In this document: piece by piece, positions 11,201 to 23,786 of the stretch
Layout of the letters: each line of letters starts with the position of its first letter
Numbering within the stretch: the first letter of the stretch is position 1
DNA from: Sclerotinia nivalis
Lineage: Eukaryota; Ascomycota; Leotiomycetes; Helotiales; Sclerotiniaceae
Direction: 5' to 3'
DNA: 64,000 nt
Assembly: GCA_029531795.1 (NCBI GenBank)
Contig: JAPEIS010000016.1
Coordinates: 1,860,001 to 1,924,000 of the forward strand
The notes under the pieces: generated by a model
Databases searched by the model: none
Told to the model about the DNA's origin: nothing
The model's input: the letters and a program-made list of their open reading frames with translations, nothing else
Position numbers and translations under genes: made by a program

Positions 11201-14200
11201 AACTGCGTAAATTCTGGTTCTGGACATCTGTTGTCGTCTTGGTAATTGTTGCTGTCATTATGATGTCTTATGAGAATAAGTGAAGTTAAGATGAATACGA
11301 CAATCTTTTCACATTCGAAAATAACAAGTCGTGCCCTGCCATTATGTCCCATGACTTAAATCTGAAGAATTAGGTCAAAGGGGGATAATATTTGCCATCA
11401 TCGCGTGGCGTGAAACCTTCTCGGCCGCACTGTGGGTTCTTTGTGGATTTTTCAGATGTCTACTTCACTTTGTTTTGAATAGCGCAAAGTTATACAGCCA
11501 ATAAATTACGAAACGCTCCGTTACAGTACCCGATGGAGGGCAGCTTCCATTTACTACTAGCTTGATTTGACGGAACAGATACCTAACAGTAGTCTCCAAC
11601 TTAGTTTCTATGCAGTGAATTCAATGATTAGGGGAAGAATAAAAGGTTCATGTGAACTTTGATCTTATCTGCAAAGTCTATACTAATATTCTCCGAGAGA
11701 CCCCAGGTGATGGTTGCAGTACTTGAGCCTTGTGGCGCGGCTTGGAAAACTTAATGTCATTTCTGCTCAAAAATTTGAAGTTATTCCCTTGGTAAATTAT
11801 TCTTTTTTTGACCAAGTATAGATCTTGACGTAAGTGACGGCGGTTGCTTATCGCTGTCTAAGTTTCTGTTGCCATGATTTGTCGACGCATTTCTGGATCA
11901 CCAAATGAGGTCTTAGCTTGCAAAACGAACAAACCGGATTTAAAGGCGAGACTTTCTAATCTAAGGACTTCTCCAGGTAAACTAAGACCAAGACCCATGC
12001 CTAGCGAAATTTTGATCTTTCTTTCTATGCATACCGTGAACTTTCAAAAGCTGGGGGCTTATGTACCTAAATCTTTCTGATTCATGTTCGAAATTAAGTA
12101 TATTTATTCGCTCGGAAGACTTGTGAAGCCTCTCGGAGCCCGTGAAAGCTCTGCTACATACATTGAAATGCGATCATTGTAATTGTCATTCACTGACTTT
12201 GCAAAAGGAACTTCATTTCTTCAAAGCATTCTTGGTAGCACTAACATATAAGAGCCATCAACCAAGGTGTCCCGAAGGCACCAACATGTCAATAATGATC
12301 ATTATCCACCTCCATGCTGGAAGTAAAGAAATTCGCTAATAGCCAGGACACAGAAGATCCTAAACTTAGGAGCATGGGTATTCCAGGAAATACTTTCAAA
12401 GTGGTATCATTATCATTTCATCTTTTCTTATTTTCGTGACTCATTAATACTGTCGCTCATCTTTGTGTATAGTTACCGAAGTAGAGATGATAGCACCGGA
12501 TGAGACGCCAAGCTCCATTTCTGCACACTGTGTCAAGTTTCAGAGTGCAATAGGCTTTAAACTGCGAGAATCGCGAGTTACTTCCATAACAAACGTCAGC
12601 AGGAAAGCGGGTCAAGCGCATGCATTCGTACATGCAATGCACCGTTCGTACAAGTGCACCATTCGCGAGTGAAGACTTCATGATGAAGGATAGAGGTGCT
12701 CAGAGCTGATCTTTGAGCTTAGGCTGTGTATAGAAGGATTTGGATAGATGTGATTAGTGCGGCGTGTGGAAGATCGGGGTCTATCATGGTATGAAGGGGT
12801 GTACATAAATGGAGGTCAGTAGGTATATGGATAGCCAAAGGCTTGAATGATTCCAATTTGAACCTGAGCCAGCCTTGAGATGAATTTGTTGATGGATGTA
12901 CAAGGTGTTTTATGAAAACCAAATGTCAGAAGACCTCGAGTTCGACAACAGAGTGGTTTTTCTGGGTCCCTTGTGCTGACAAGAAATACGATAATATAAT
13001 AAAGTAGTGATCATCACTGTTTAATCTCATTCTCAATACCACTCATTGTCATCGTTTCTGATATGCATTGTCACATACACATGTTCAAAAGTCTTGAGAT
13101 GAGAACGATGCTACCAAGTAACTCCCCAACCGCACAGTATCTTTATCCCAAGGTCTCTAACGCCAACTTACTATCTTCTGTGACACATTGCTCTTTTCAA
13201 CTATCACAGAGTCCTACTCCATTGCCTTAGGATATGCCCAGCCTATACGCTCAATAACTATCTAGAGTTTAAATAGCCAGTCGATGATAACCTAGAGATG
13301 AAGATACTCATGGATCCGAAAATTAACTGTTCGACCCCTCATTCCCCAACAAAGCAATCAAAGTATAGGTGATTGAATATGCAACTCGGAAGTGAATCAC
13401 AAATTTCACACCTCATCACATGTCCGAATTCTGACCTGTGAAAAAGAAGGGGAATTTCAAAGCAAAGTGTATAAAGAGGTCCGTACATTCTTCATGGTAA
13501 AGCAACAAGTATGAAGGCATGGTTAACGCAGATTCATGGTTGTATCTACGCATTTGCTGCCTAGTAGTTTAATTTGTGAATTGATGATATATAGATGGGC
13601 CTTTCTCCGTAGGTTTGTTTTGGCTTTTGATGTGCTCAAATCTAAAGTGACTGAATCAATGACTCCCATCCGAATCTGCTTTTTACCACTGCCTTTTTCA
13701 TTGTCAGTATTTTTCATTGCTGCCACACTCTATTCTCACTTCGATACATCTGCGTAAAGTCCAACTGGTAACCTTTCCCCGGACCATAGCCTAGGAGCTA
13801 TAATGGGCTTTTTCATATTCAAGTTCCTATGTTTGCAGAAGACTGGTGAATCTTTCCTGTGGCTTAGCCTTAGTAGACAATAATCTTCCCTACCATGAGA
13901 TCTTTCTTGCGAGTATGGTTTTATATGCACACTCTGTCTCTAAATAGGATTCACTTGCACATTGAAGTAAGTAATTATGTGCTATTCACTTGATTAGTAT
14001 ACATACCAAATTCGAATCCTATCATGATATAAGATTTGAGACTCAATAAGTGTATAAAACATGCTAAACAAATAGATATTTTCCCAAATAAACCGGGGAA
14101 ATAGCCATTGAACGATACAATACAAATGTACTAAAGCTATTCCACCACCAAAAGGCTCTGCTTTGCAACTCTCAGATCTGGAAGAATGTTGACCTGAGTG

Positions 14201-16470
14201 TACCTAATAAGAGATATCTGATCCGCGTTGATCAATCAAAAAGTTTCACTGTTACTAAAGTATAAATGAAAGAACAATTGAATGATAACTTAACTTACAA
14301 TTGATGAAGACAAAACAAATTGAAAAAACGATAATAACCAAAAGATGAGATATCATCATACATTTGAGAACTCATAAAATCCACTCTAATTCTATTAGTA
14401 TATATATCTTCCTTACAATTCTATTATTTGCTATATATATACTTAGAGATATTCTCTTCTTAACAATTCTACTTTCATTGTAATGATATCGATATAGACA
14501 AAAAATTCATATCACTATTTCTTTATATTACATTTCACGCATTTAACTATACGAGTTTCCACTAAAAATTCACATTTATTATATGTCAACTTAGCAATCA
14601 GTGAATCTGACTTCAAGATAATCATACAGGGTCAATACTTTCCACTTCATTCAGTTCTCGGTGAATCTCTCCTAACATCCGCCAACCAATACTAACACCA
14701 ATCCACACCTCAAGATTCAAATCATATGCATCATTCTTAAGCATAAAAGCCCCCCCCTTCCCCTCACAAACTTTCCAGATTCCCTATGCTACCCAGTACA
14801 AGGCCAAGATGAGAATTAAATGTGCAGCATGTTTCTATGTTTCTTATAAAGAATTATTACATTTATGCAACCTTAGCTTGTACCTAACAACCTTCTTTCT
14901 ATCCGGATCTTACCTCGACTTCGAGGAATCTAGATTTTCAAGTTTAAACACCTCCCAATTTGGCAATAAAACTATAAAGCTCTATAACAATGAAAAATTA
15001 ACATAGTAATTTGTTGTCGCCAAAAATTTACCGTCATTATGAATTCCTGTATAATTCCCGCCTACTGTGTTGCAGTTCGAGAACCGCGGCACAAGCATGA
15101 GTTACTGGGTATTATAGCAAATTTAATACACTTTGAGAAAACCAAAAGTACTTGCTATTTTTACCCTACGCTAGTTCATATCGTCCATCCAGCGTTAAAA
15201 AACACTTTGCAAGGGAAATACTTATGCTAGTCGACCGAAAGACTATCTATACCTAGTAAGTTTCTATGGATGCTTCCGCAGTCTTGTATCTTGGAGATGG
15301 GCTGGTGATGGAACCTTAGGGTTTGAAGGGCGAAAACAGTTGAATAATACCGTATAAGAATTTGCATCTACTCAAGTCCAGTATAAATCAAACTTAAGCA
15401 GGATCGAAATGAATAACTCATTCCTTAACACCACCCCTCCCCACCCGGACCCCTCTTACTATAAACCTCACTATCCCCATCATCCCCCGCAGGAAAACAT
15501 AAGATCTTGCATACCCGCACAGAAACACACGACTGTAATACCGCTCCTCGCAAAAGAAAATACTGCTATTGTACCGTACTATATCACATATACTCGATAC
15601 ATATACTCGACACACATACACACGTTTGACTTACCTACTTGCGAGAGAAATATTGAATAGATTCCTATTCCCTGTTTTGGAAATGAAAGATGAATGGTGA
15701 TGATGGGTGAGTATCTCATAACGACGTTGACGCGTGGAGATTTGTTGTTGAGTTTGTGGGGGGAAATTATCATTGTCGTGATAATAATACCACCATTAAT
15801 ACCATTAATATCATTCATCCATCTCACCTCATATTCAAAACCCCCAAATTATAGTCATCATATAAGGTTACAATCCTCCAATCCAGAAAGGACTTCTATT
15901 CTTCCATAAACTCAGGAGGAGTCGACATCAAAGATAAGAAAACCCCATACCCGTAACGTCTTTCTTGTCCTCGAGTTATATGTAGTCTGTCTTTTAAGCA
16001 GCCTGGTTTGATTTTATAATATAACCTTCCCTTCGCAAATGCTGATTCAAAGGGAGATATCGGATCTTGAATTAGTGGGTATGCTTCGCTAGCTGTCTAT
16101 TCACCCATTTCACTCGTAAATCCCTTATGTTTGAAGACAAAGTGAATGGGTAAAGAATATATGACTTCCCGACTCCTGAGAACATGATAGAGAGAGAAAA
16201 GTAATCGACTTAACTTCTTTCAACCAACTTCCTTTTCCGGTCTTCTATCACTCCACGCACATTCATGATGACCGTAGAATTAAAAGTAGAATTAGCCTTA
16301 TGTAAAAATACACTAAAATACAATATACTACACCCTTAATTGATATGTGGATATAGCTATGCATCATGTTCTGTTCCCTCTTATCACATTCATTCATCCC
16401 TTTCCCCATCATCTCCTCCGCCAATACACAACCGCAAACATACACTCTTCACCCTGCCCTCATGGCCCTC

Positions 16471-19468
16471 CTAAAACCTCGAAATATCCCTACCAAACAA
16501 CCAATTAATCACCCTACAACTATTAGTTCCACATCCCTCAAATATACATGAAGCAAAGAATGAGAATAAAGGAAATAGATAATAGATACTAACCAATACA
16601 TAGGAATAAGCAATTTATTCCTCCAACTGATTGTTTGGGTAAGATATGCACCTCTCCATATTAACCATGCTGTTCTCCTATATTCAGATGTATCATTAGC
16701 AATCGCACCTCTCGGATCATTTTTCGCTTATGCTCATTCTTCACTCCCATAGTCCCTTCACCACCAACACTTAAACTTCCCCTAAAAGCTACAACAAGAT
16801 TCAAGAAAGAAAACCCAACTTACCCCTTAATCTCCCCCTTCCCATCCGTCTGCATAATCGCCCTCATGCCCCCCACATAAGTCATAACCCCCATATTTCT
16901 AAACGTAAACCCTTTCTCCCCACTCTCATCAACCGCACCCTTCTCCACTCCATAAATCTTATTCAATCTCTTCCCAAGCCACTTCGCCTCTTGATTTGCT
17001 ACTTGTGCTGTAGCAGGTAATGCCATATCTCCAAATACCGCTACATCTCCTAGGGCAAAAACATCGTTCATTATTGCTTCTTGTTGGGTTTGTTCTTCGG
17101 CTGGGGATTGAGATGGAGATTTTGAGGAAGATGAAGATGCTGAGGGGCGAGTAGCTAATTTAACCCTGAAAAAATTATCCACCATCAAACCACCCGTTTT
17201 CGGACTTCTTTTCAATTCCCATTTTCTGTTTTCCGGACTCTCACTCTTCTCGCTAGCTTCCTTCTCGTCGCTCGCCAAAATAGCCGATTTCGCCGGAAAA
17301 GTATGAACCGAACTCAACGCCTTCTCAATAAAAGGATTCATCATCAATCCCGTACTCCAAACACACATACCCACACCCACATCACCCTCTTCCTTCAAGT
17401 TTAGTGTAAACCCTTTTCCAATATCTCCATCATCTCCTTTTCCATTTTCTCCCTCAAGACTACCTTTCGGAAATCCTTTTCTCAATCCTAAAATATGATG
17501 TTCGGTTTTAATATCAATGCCATCCCTGCTAAAATGTTCCAATGCATAGTTTGCGAGATTTTTATCAAACATGGGGAGAATCTTAGGTGCAACGTCGTAG
17601 ATGGTTATTTTTATGTAGGGGGTTAGAGAGGGGTAAAGGGTTGAGAGATCTTCGTGACAGAGATCGAAGAGTTCGGCTGCAAATTCGACACCAGTTGCTA
17701 GATGAGAAGTGTTAGGGTAATATTGATGGGGGAGAAATTGGGGGGCCAGAGGTAAAAACTTACGACCACCGCCTACGATAGCGAAATTTAAAAGTTGCTT
17801 TTTGAGGGACTCGGAACTAGTTGGTAATGCAGCTGTTTCGAAACCTATGTTTTTAAACAATTAGCAAATATAAAATTCCATAATCTAACTCTCATCCCTT
17901 AATCTCTCGACTCCAATAAATTTTATGAATGACGCTCCGCTGGGCCACTGCCGTGGGGGCTTTTTCGCTTCGCTCTAGACGAGGAAGAAAAAGATGTGAT
18001 GAAAAGTCTTGAAAAGCGGTTCCGTGAGAAGCAACCTATCTTCCACTCTTCCACTCTTCCCATAACTCCCCTAATTCCTCTCCACCCAACAAAAGAAAAG
18101 AACTCCAAAACCCTAAACCTCAAAGACAAAAAAAAACTCACATTCCAAAATCCTCTTCCTTATCTTCCTCGCATCCCCCACATCCTTCAAAAACAGCGCA
18201 TTTTCTCTAACTCCCTCAATTCCAAACGTTTGACTATAACACCCTACACTGACCACTAACTTATCATAGCCAACTTCAAACACTCTTCCCTTTCCTACTT
18301 TCTCGATGGTCGTACTTGCTGTTTTAGGCCTCTCGATTGCATTTTCTTCTACTTTGATGGTTTTTTTGTCAAAGTCGACGTTGTCTGCCCACTATGATTT
18401 TGAGGGATTAGGTTAATAGTTTTTCAGGGAAGACTAGACGTTGGCTTAAAACGCTGGAGCTAAAGCTGGAGTCTGGACTCCTGCTCTTCAGCAAAGAGGT
18501 AGAAGCGGTATTTAGACACTAGTCACTTCTGAACAAAACAGGAAAGATTTCCAAACTCACTCCCTGCCAAAATTCAACCCCATTATTCCTTGCTCCCCAT
18601 CCACCCCATCCACCTCCAACTAAACCCCATCCTCTCCATCTTCCTCTTCCTCTTACGCTCCTATGTATTATCGTGTCAGCAATTGTACAATAAACTAAGC
18701 CCAGCTCCCTCAGCAAGAACAGAAAACCAAGCCCTTCCCATATCCTTCATCTCTTCATCTCCTTCGTTTTCGCTTCACACACACCTTCCTGTCTGCTCCC
18801 TTCCCTCACAGATCAAGACCCTAAACCTCCAAACAAATCCCCCATCAACCCCTCATCAACCCCTCATCAACCCCCCATCAACCCCCTCAAACCTCTTTCA
18901 ACTCACCCCACAAAAACAAACATTAAAAAAAACCTCAAAAACTCACTCAAGCGCACTCCTAAACTCCAGCGTCCCCACCGCCGTACTCGCCAAAAGCGGC
19001 GTAAAAACAAAATACGATCGCGGAGAAACAACAACCGTCTGATATTTCTTGGGATCCAATTGTCGGGAAAGTGTAAAACCCGACCATCCTGAGCCGAGGA
19101 TGAGGATTCTTTCGCGGTCTGGGGTTTGTGTGTTTGTTAGAGTGAAATATGTTTTGGGGGATTGGGTGTGATTAGGGCGGGTGAATTGATGTTGAAGGAG
19201 GGAGGATATGTGTATAGAGAGAGGGAGAGAGAGAGGGAAGAAAAAAGAAAAAGAAAAACAAATACGAACCGCCTTTCGAAGCATCCAATTCACGTGTCGA
19301 TATACCTCTCCTACCACTCCCCAAACCACTCCCCAAGCCCGCCCCTATCAACCTCCCACATCTCGAATTCGAAGATAACACAAGTCCAGGAACTCCAGAT
19401 CTCCCAGCACGCAAACCCGAGGTAGCCCTCGAAGTCGCTGTTATAAGATTACAATTCATCATATACAT
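16471..19468 (-). CDS. Alternative (type II, rotenone-insensitive) NADH dehydrogenase, mitochondrial
   Basis: Single-subunit FAD enzyme passing electrons from NADH to ubiquinone without proton pumping, at the mitochondrial inner membrane. Eight exons in transcription order: 19270-19468, 18947-19118, 18561-18660, 18142-18391, 17764-17844, 16824-17697, 16594-16677, 16471-16513; all junctions are GT-AG and phase-consistent, giving 600 aa. The N-terminus is Arg/Ser/Gly-rich, like a matrix presequence. The FAD site is GSGWSG (75-80) and the NADH site GGGPTG (265-270), restored only by splicing. The exon 6-8 joins rebuild the family C-terminus: [12 protein letters not shown], then SWRNK and finally [11 protein letters not shown]. 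There is no EF-hand in the usual insertion position; a Ser/Glu/Lys-rich insertion precedes NDVFALGD. External versus internal topology cannot be told. ATGs at 19462 and 19459 are alternative starts. Confidence 0.93.
17845..18141 (-). other. Long (297-bp) intron of the NADH dehydrogenase gene with a GC-rich insert
   Basis: Donor GTGAGT and acceptor CATAG are defined by restoring a Cys codon between RILE and FETAALP. The intron is several times longer than others in the window. It carries a compositionally distinct GC-rich tract (about 17926-17985) rich in CGCT/GGGCC words, unlike the AT-rich surroundings. Confidence 0.85.
18661..18946 (-). repeat. Long (286-bp) intron of the NADH dehydrogenase gene holding a minisatellite
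   Basis: Splicing joins SALE to SVRGRGRW. On the plus strand, 18839-18888 holds about four copies of a CATCAACCCC(T/C)-type 12-bp unit. This C-rich array and flanking pyrimidine tracts account for much of the extra intron length. Confidence 0.8.
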
Positions 19469-19545
19469 GTGCAGTGCACTCAATCTAGAGATTTGCAAAC
19501 GATAAGGTTACCATCAATCAACAGGAAATCGGAAAATCAAAATCA

Positions 19546-19582
19546 AAAAATGAAAATGAAAATGAGAATGAGAATGAGAATG
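19546..19582. repeat. AATGAA/AATGAG hexanucleotide array
   Basis: Consecutive AAAATG/GAGAATG units on the plus strand, lying in the probable 5' leader or proximal promoter of the minus-strand NADH dehydrogenase gene. Confidence 0.85.
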
Positions 19583-20182
19583 GAAATAGGAGTAGAAAGT
19601 CAAAAACAGAGTGAATTTAAAATGCAGCCGATTTTCTCCGTATGTTCAATATCAATATCGATATCGTGGTGATGCGGTCGGTGTGCCCGTGGATGTGGAG
19701 ATGGAGATGGCTTGGCAAGGATGACCTCACCCCTTTTGTTAAATGTTCTGATTCGATCAAGCTCGACCTCCACCACTTCTGGTTGAAATGGATTTTTATA
19801 AGTTTTCCTTTTTGATTGCTCTTGAAGAATTTCACTTGTATTAACTGTGATGAATCTATTCTCATTATTATTTTCTCCTTGCTGTTGAGGTTTGCCTGCT
19901 AAGGCAGTATGTGGAGTAGTAATCTTTGCGGGTTGTCGGGCAAAAGAGTAGTCCGGTAGCACCCGAATGTTATTGAACATGAAAGAAAGATAAAAGGAGA
20001 AACGATTTTATTCATCAGAAATTTAATTTATAAAACAACTCGATTATATACATTATGTATAAGAGTGTATCGAAGTGTAGCATCTACCCCAGACACCCCG
20101 AAACCGGTGTTGGCATTAATATATATCTACTTACACATACATACCTAGATAATAATCACAATCCGCAACAAATTTGAAGAAT

Positions 20183-20220
20183 CATATATACATACATACA
20201 TACATACATACATACATTAC
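20183..20220. repeat. TACA tetranucleotide microsatellite
   Basis: A run of about eight TACA units between SAM37 and the NADH dehydrogenase gene. Confidence 0.9.
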
Positions 20221-21338
20221 ATACCTCAAACATCCAAAAACCCATCCAAAAACCCATTCTTCCCCTCAAAAACAAAAACAAAGATACAGAAATCCAGCAC
20301 AGAAACAAATCACCACAACCACAACCTCCAATTCATTACTCGCTACTTGCCGTTACAAGCTTTTCGAAGCGAAAGGGAGAGAAATGATATCGATATTGAA
20401 TCATATTGAGATGAGATGGAGTTTGTAATCTTGATTTTTGTGTATTGTACTGTCCGCTTGATCTACTCAAGTATCGGGTCTTTGCGATGATGATGATGAT
20501 AGAATGGTTTTGGGTTGGTTTGGGAATATTTCTCCTCATCACCATCTATCTATACACTATCTCTTATCTCTACCTTTCTTCATATATATCGTGAAAGAGG
20601 TAGATCGAGATACATACATCCCGATTATACACTACAAGAGGGAATAGGAATAAAAACCGATTAGATTACATTGTCAAGATTTCAAATAGAATAATGAATA
20701 GAATCATCAACAGATTAAATTGTATATAATTGATATACAAAAGACGAATAGAAAACAATTGATTATTTAAGAAAGAAAAACCGAAATCCTCTTTGTATAT
20801 CTAATTACAAAGGATCATGTGATCTATTGAGTATAAGCTAGCTATGTAATGTAATTGGCTCCAATATCTCAACTCTCTCACAGTATCTATATCTTCAACT
20901 CTCTACCCACTACCCACTACCCACTAACTCATATATCAATCAACTCACCCCTCTCATACAATTTTATCGACTGTGCGTAGTAGTGCTGCAATTCATTTCC
21001 TCGTTCATGCTTACTTACTTGCTTGCTTGTGCTGCTTTACCTCGGTTTTGTTGTCTACTGAGTTGGATGTCATTTGTTGTTTAATGTGTGGAAGATAAGT
21101 TGATGGATGGATGGATGGAGAGGGAGAGAGAGAGCTTGTTTAGAAATAGAGTGATAGGGCTTATGATAGATAGGTCTGCAGCTGATCTGAAATGCACAGC
21201 CAGTATCGCATCGGTACAGATCATAAAACCCAAACGCGAAAGTCATACATGATATCATGCTATCATTCGAGAACTATCATTCATGATAACAATAAACATC
21301 AACCACGTGAAGATATACCCGGGTATCATCAACCACCT

Positions 21339-22853
21339 CTACCTCGCAATCCCATCTTTCCCCAGATCAACATCAACCTCGACAATCGGCGCATTACTTC
21401 TCTCCAACTCCCTTTGTCTTTGAACACTCTCATCCATCTGATCCGCAAAAGCAAAAAGTGTTTGACCCGCCTCTCCAAGATCATTCAAATCTTGAATTTT
21501 CTCCCTCTCACTCTCATCCCCCTTCTTACCAGGCCAACGTTCAGGCATCTGTATCAAACCCTGATGTAGCGCATAACCCGCCACCAGTCCAACAGCAGCA
21601 ACTAAACTCCCTACCGTGGCAACATATGTCCAAACATTACTACCCGTATCCTTTCCGGCTTCGCCACCATATCGACGCATTCGATTATCTTTCCTCTGCT
21701 GTCCTACAATTGGTAGCGAATCTGCGAGACTAGCCAAAAATACGCCTCCGACATTTAGTATACCACGAGATTCGGGCGCTTGCCACGGTAAAACTTTGTT
21801 CTGTTGTACTGCATTTGCAGGACTTTGGGTAAGCATGACATCATCCACAGTAACCACACCATCCCACGCCTCATCTTTCAGCTCTTCAACCCACTTGACC
21901 AGATCTGGAAACTTTCTTCTCATCGTCTTTGCAAGCCATGGTTGTGGTAACTGCGGATATAACATAAGTGATATGAAACCCAAGGCCAGACAATCTAGAC
22001 TTGACATGTGAGAATTTGAAACGAGATATCTTTTCTTTCCTTTTAATTCTTGAATTGATTCAAAGAAATCAGTCGCCAATGCATCAAGTCTGATTTGCGC
22101 ATTGGTTTCAGGGGATGCAGCAAGTAAACTTGAGACGGTTTGTTTACCCCTCCTAAGAGATTCGGGTATGATACTTGAATCTCTTGATTTATCACCATCT
22201 TCGGTATCTATATCGAGAGCAGATAGACCTAGATATTCGGTTCTTTTCTTAGCTTCCGTTCGGAGATGAGGTGGTGTGAGATATGGTAGGGGAAAAGATT
22301 GTATCGTATTGAAAATCGGACGTGTGATTTCGGAATAATTCTGTGAGGAAACATAGAGTGAGAGATCTAGTAGCGGTTGTCCATGCATTTGGATAAATGC
22401 AGAATATCTAACCGACCAATCAATAAGTTTCACCATAATGTTTAAGGAACTCTTCATCCGTTTTTCTCATTACTCACGCTGTACAATCGGCTCTCTCTTG
22501 TCCTCGTAAACTCGCATCCATATCCCATTTTCCAGATGAGTATTGTGTAATAAAATTGATGATATTTTTATATCCGCCCACCCAATCGCCATTCTTGCTA
22601 TCTTTCAAAGCAGGTAATTCATCTGTAGGAATTATCAATATTGAACTTTCCCTCTTTCAAACATCAAGGATAGCTAAAGGATGCATTTTGTGTGTCACGT
22701 ACTCGTGGGACTTAGGGTTGGATCGCTACTAGCAACAAGGAACCATTGACCACGTGGGATAACTTGGCGCATGTATGCAATGGTAGCTAAGCATTGTGCA
22801 TCAATAGAGGGTAAACCAAATGATGGACCCCAAATATGAAGTTCAAGAACCAT
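21339..22853 (-). CDS. sam37: SAM37/Tom37 (metaxin-like) subunit of the mitochondrial sorting and assembly machinery
   Basis: Outer-membrane subunit of the SAM complex, which inserts beta-barrel proteins such as Tom40 and porin. Three exons: 22703-22853, 22478-22622 and 21339-22407, giving 454 aa. Both introns (80 and 70 bp) are phase-consistent; splicing gives SPTNELPALKD and DCTAYSAFIQMHGQPLLDLS. The N-terminus MVLELHIWGPSFGLPSIDA is the thioredoxin/GST-like Tom37 start, and the region HMSSLDCLALGF with PQPWLAK is the GST-C-like domain seen in metaxins. A hydrophobic segment at about 356-380 (VATVGSLVAAVGLVAGYAL) would anchor it, leaving a charged tail of about 75 residues. There is no cleavable presequence, as expected for the family. 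A pentanucleotide array lies just upstream of the ATG. Confidence 0.92.
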
Positions 22854-22894
22854 GATTAATGCGCGAGTTATGCGTGAGTTTTGCGGCAGATGTG

Positions 22895-23050
22895 ATGTGG
22901 TGTGGTGTGGTATTGTATGGTGGTATTGTATATGGTATGGTATTGTATGGTATGGTATTGTATATGGTATGGTATGGTATGGTATGGTATGGTATGGTGG
23001 TATTGTATATGGTATGGTATGGTATGGTGTGGTGTGGTACAAAATGGTAT
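22895..23050. repeat. Long TGGTA pentanucleotide array immediately upstream of SAM37
   Basis: About 155 bp of TGGTA/TGGTG units, broken by TTGTA variants, beginning about 40 bases upstream of the SAM37 ATG (minus strand), hence in its leader or core promoter. On the transcribed strand it reads as TACCA repeats. Confidence 0.95.
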
Positions 23051-23367
23051 GATTTGATGGTTTGAGGATGATTCGATGTGTGGGGTAAGAATTTAGAATT
23101 TAGAATTTAAGCGTACTAGAACTAAGGGAGAAAAATAATATATGGATCTATTGACTATTGAATCTTGACTATTATTATTATTACTCTATGGAAATCTGCA
23201 GGTCGTTCAAAAAGATTAAATTATGTATCCGTGTGTTAAGGTTTATTCTTTTATTCTGGTATTTACTAGGTATCTTGCGGTGAAGAGATGCAAGTAATAA
23301 TTTTGATATGAATCAAACGGTACATATGCATATGCGCGTAGGTATATTGTAAACGGTGAAGAGGAAG

Positions 23368-23433
23368 GTGGTAGGTACTAGGTAGGTACTAGGTAGGTAC
23401 TAGGTAGGTTCTAGATAGGTTCTAGGTAGGTAT
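23368..23433. repeat. 12-bp tandem repeat (TAGGTAGGTACT type)
   Basis: Three to four TAGGTAGGTACT units followed by two TTCTAGG-type variants, upstream of SAM37. Confidence 0.9.
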
Positions 23434-23748
23434 CCAGACTGAAATTGGGATTGGTGTTGAAGTCATCGCTTGTCACCGTTATTGCTGTTGTGGTTTGATT
23501 AATCAAAGAAAAATAGAAAAATATATGATTTATTTTAATCGACAAGCAATTCAATCAATTCAATCCACTGTTGCCAAGTCCCTTTCCTACTCCCTTTCCT
23601 ACTCCCTTCCCGCTTCCCGTCATCTTTGGCCTTGTTCCTGGCGTTCCTGAGTAAATTTACCCGTGTCCACGTGATACAATTTATATTCATCCATTTTTCC
23701 CCATTTCTCTCCTCATTTCTCAGCTGCTCGGCGATCACCTAACCACCA

Positions 23749-23786
23749 CATACATATCACCATACATATCGCCATACATATCGCCA
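23749..23786. repeat. 12-bp tandem repeat (CATACATATCGC type)
   Basis: Three consecutive 12-bp units, the first ending CAC and the next two CGC. Confidence 0.85.

Larger units (their letters stand above)
6871..16470. other. Gene-poor region, 9.6 kb
   Basis: No recognisable protein or RNA gene. Scattered open frames of 60-90 codons on both strands are what AT-rich non-coding DNA gives by chance. Local features are an 11-bp tandem repeat (8213-8241), very AT-rich stretches (about 14240-14600) and the weak ORF listed at 7071. Non-coding RNA cannot be excluded by eye. Confidence 0.5.
19469..21338. promoter_or_regulatory. Upstream region of the NADH dehydrogenase gene and 3' flank of SAM37
   Basis: Holds an AATGAA/AATGAG repeat (19546-19582) about 80-115 bases upstream of the dehydrogenase start and a TACA tetranucleotide array (20183-20220). 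A 126-codon minus frame at 19600-19980 could be translated on its own, but its tail is made of His/Asp/Ile low-complexity repeats; it is more likely leader sequence or an upstream ORF. Nothing else resembles a gene. Confidence 0.45.

Noticed and set aside
15409..15660. 83-codon plus frame rich in Pro/His/Tyr
   Set aside because: Composition follows the local CACC/TAC-rich DNA; an overlapping minus frame is equally open.
19600..19980. 126-codon minus frame upstream of the NADH dehydrogenase
   Set aside because: The tail is His/Asp/Ile low complexity from repeats and it resembles no family; more likely leader or upstream ORF.
22695..23042. 115-codon minus frame extending SAM37 upstream through the TACCA array
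   Set aside because: The upstream part is pure repeat translation (YHTIPY units); the family N-terminus MVLELHIWGP starts at 22853.
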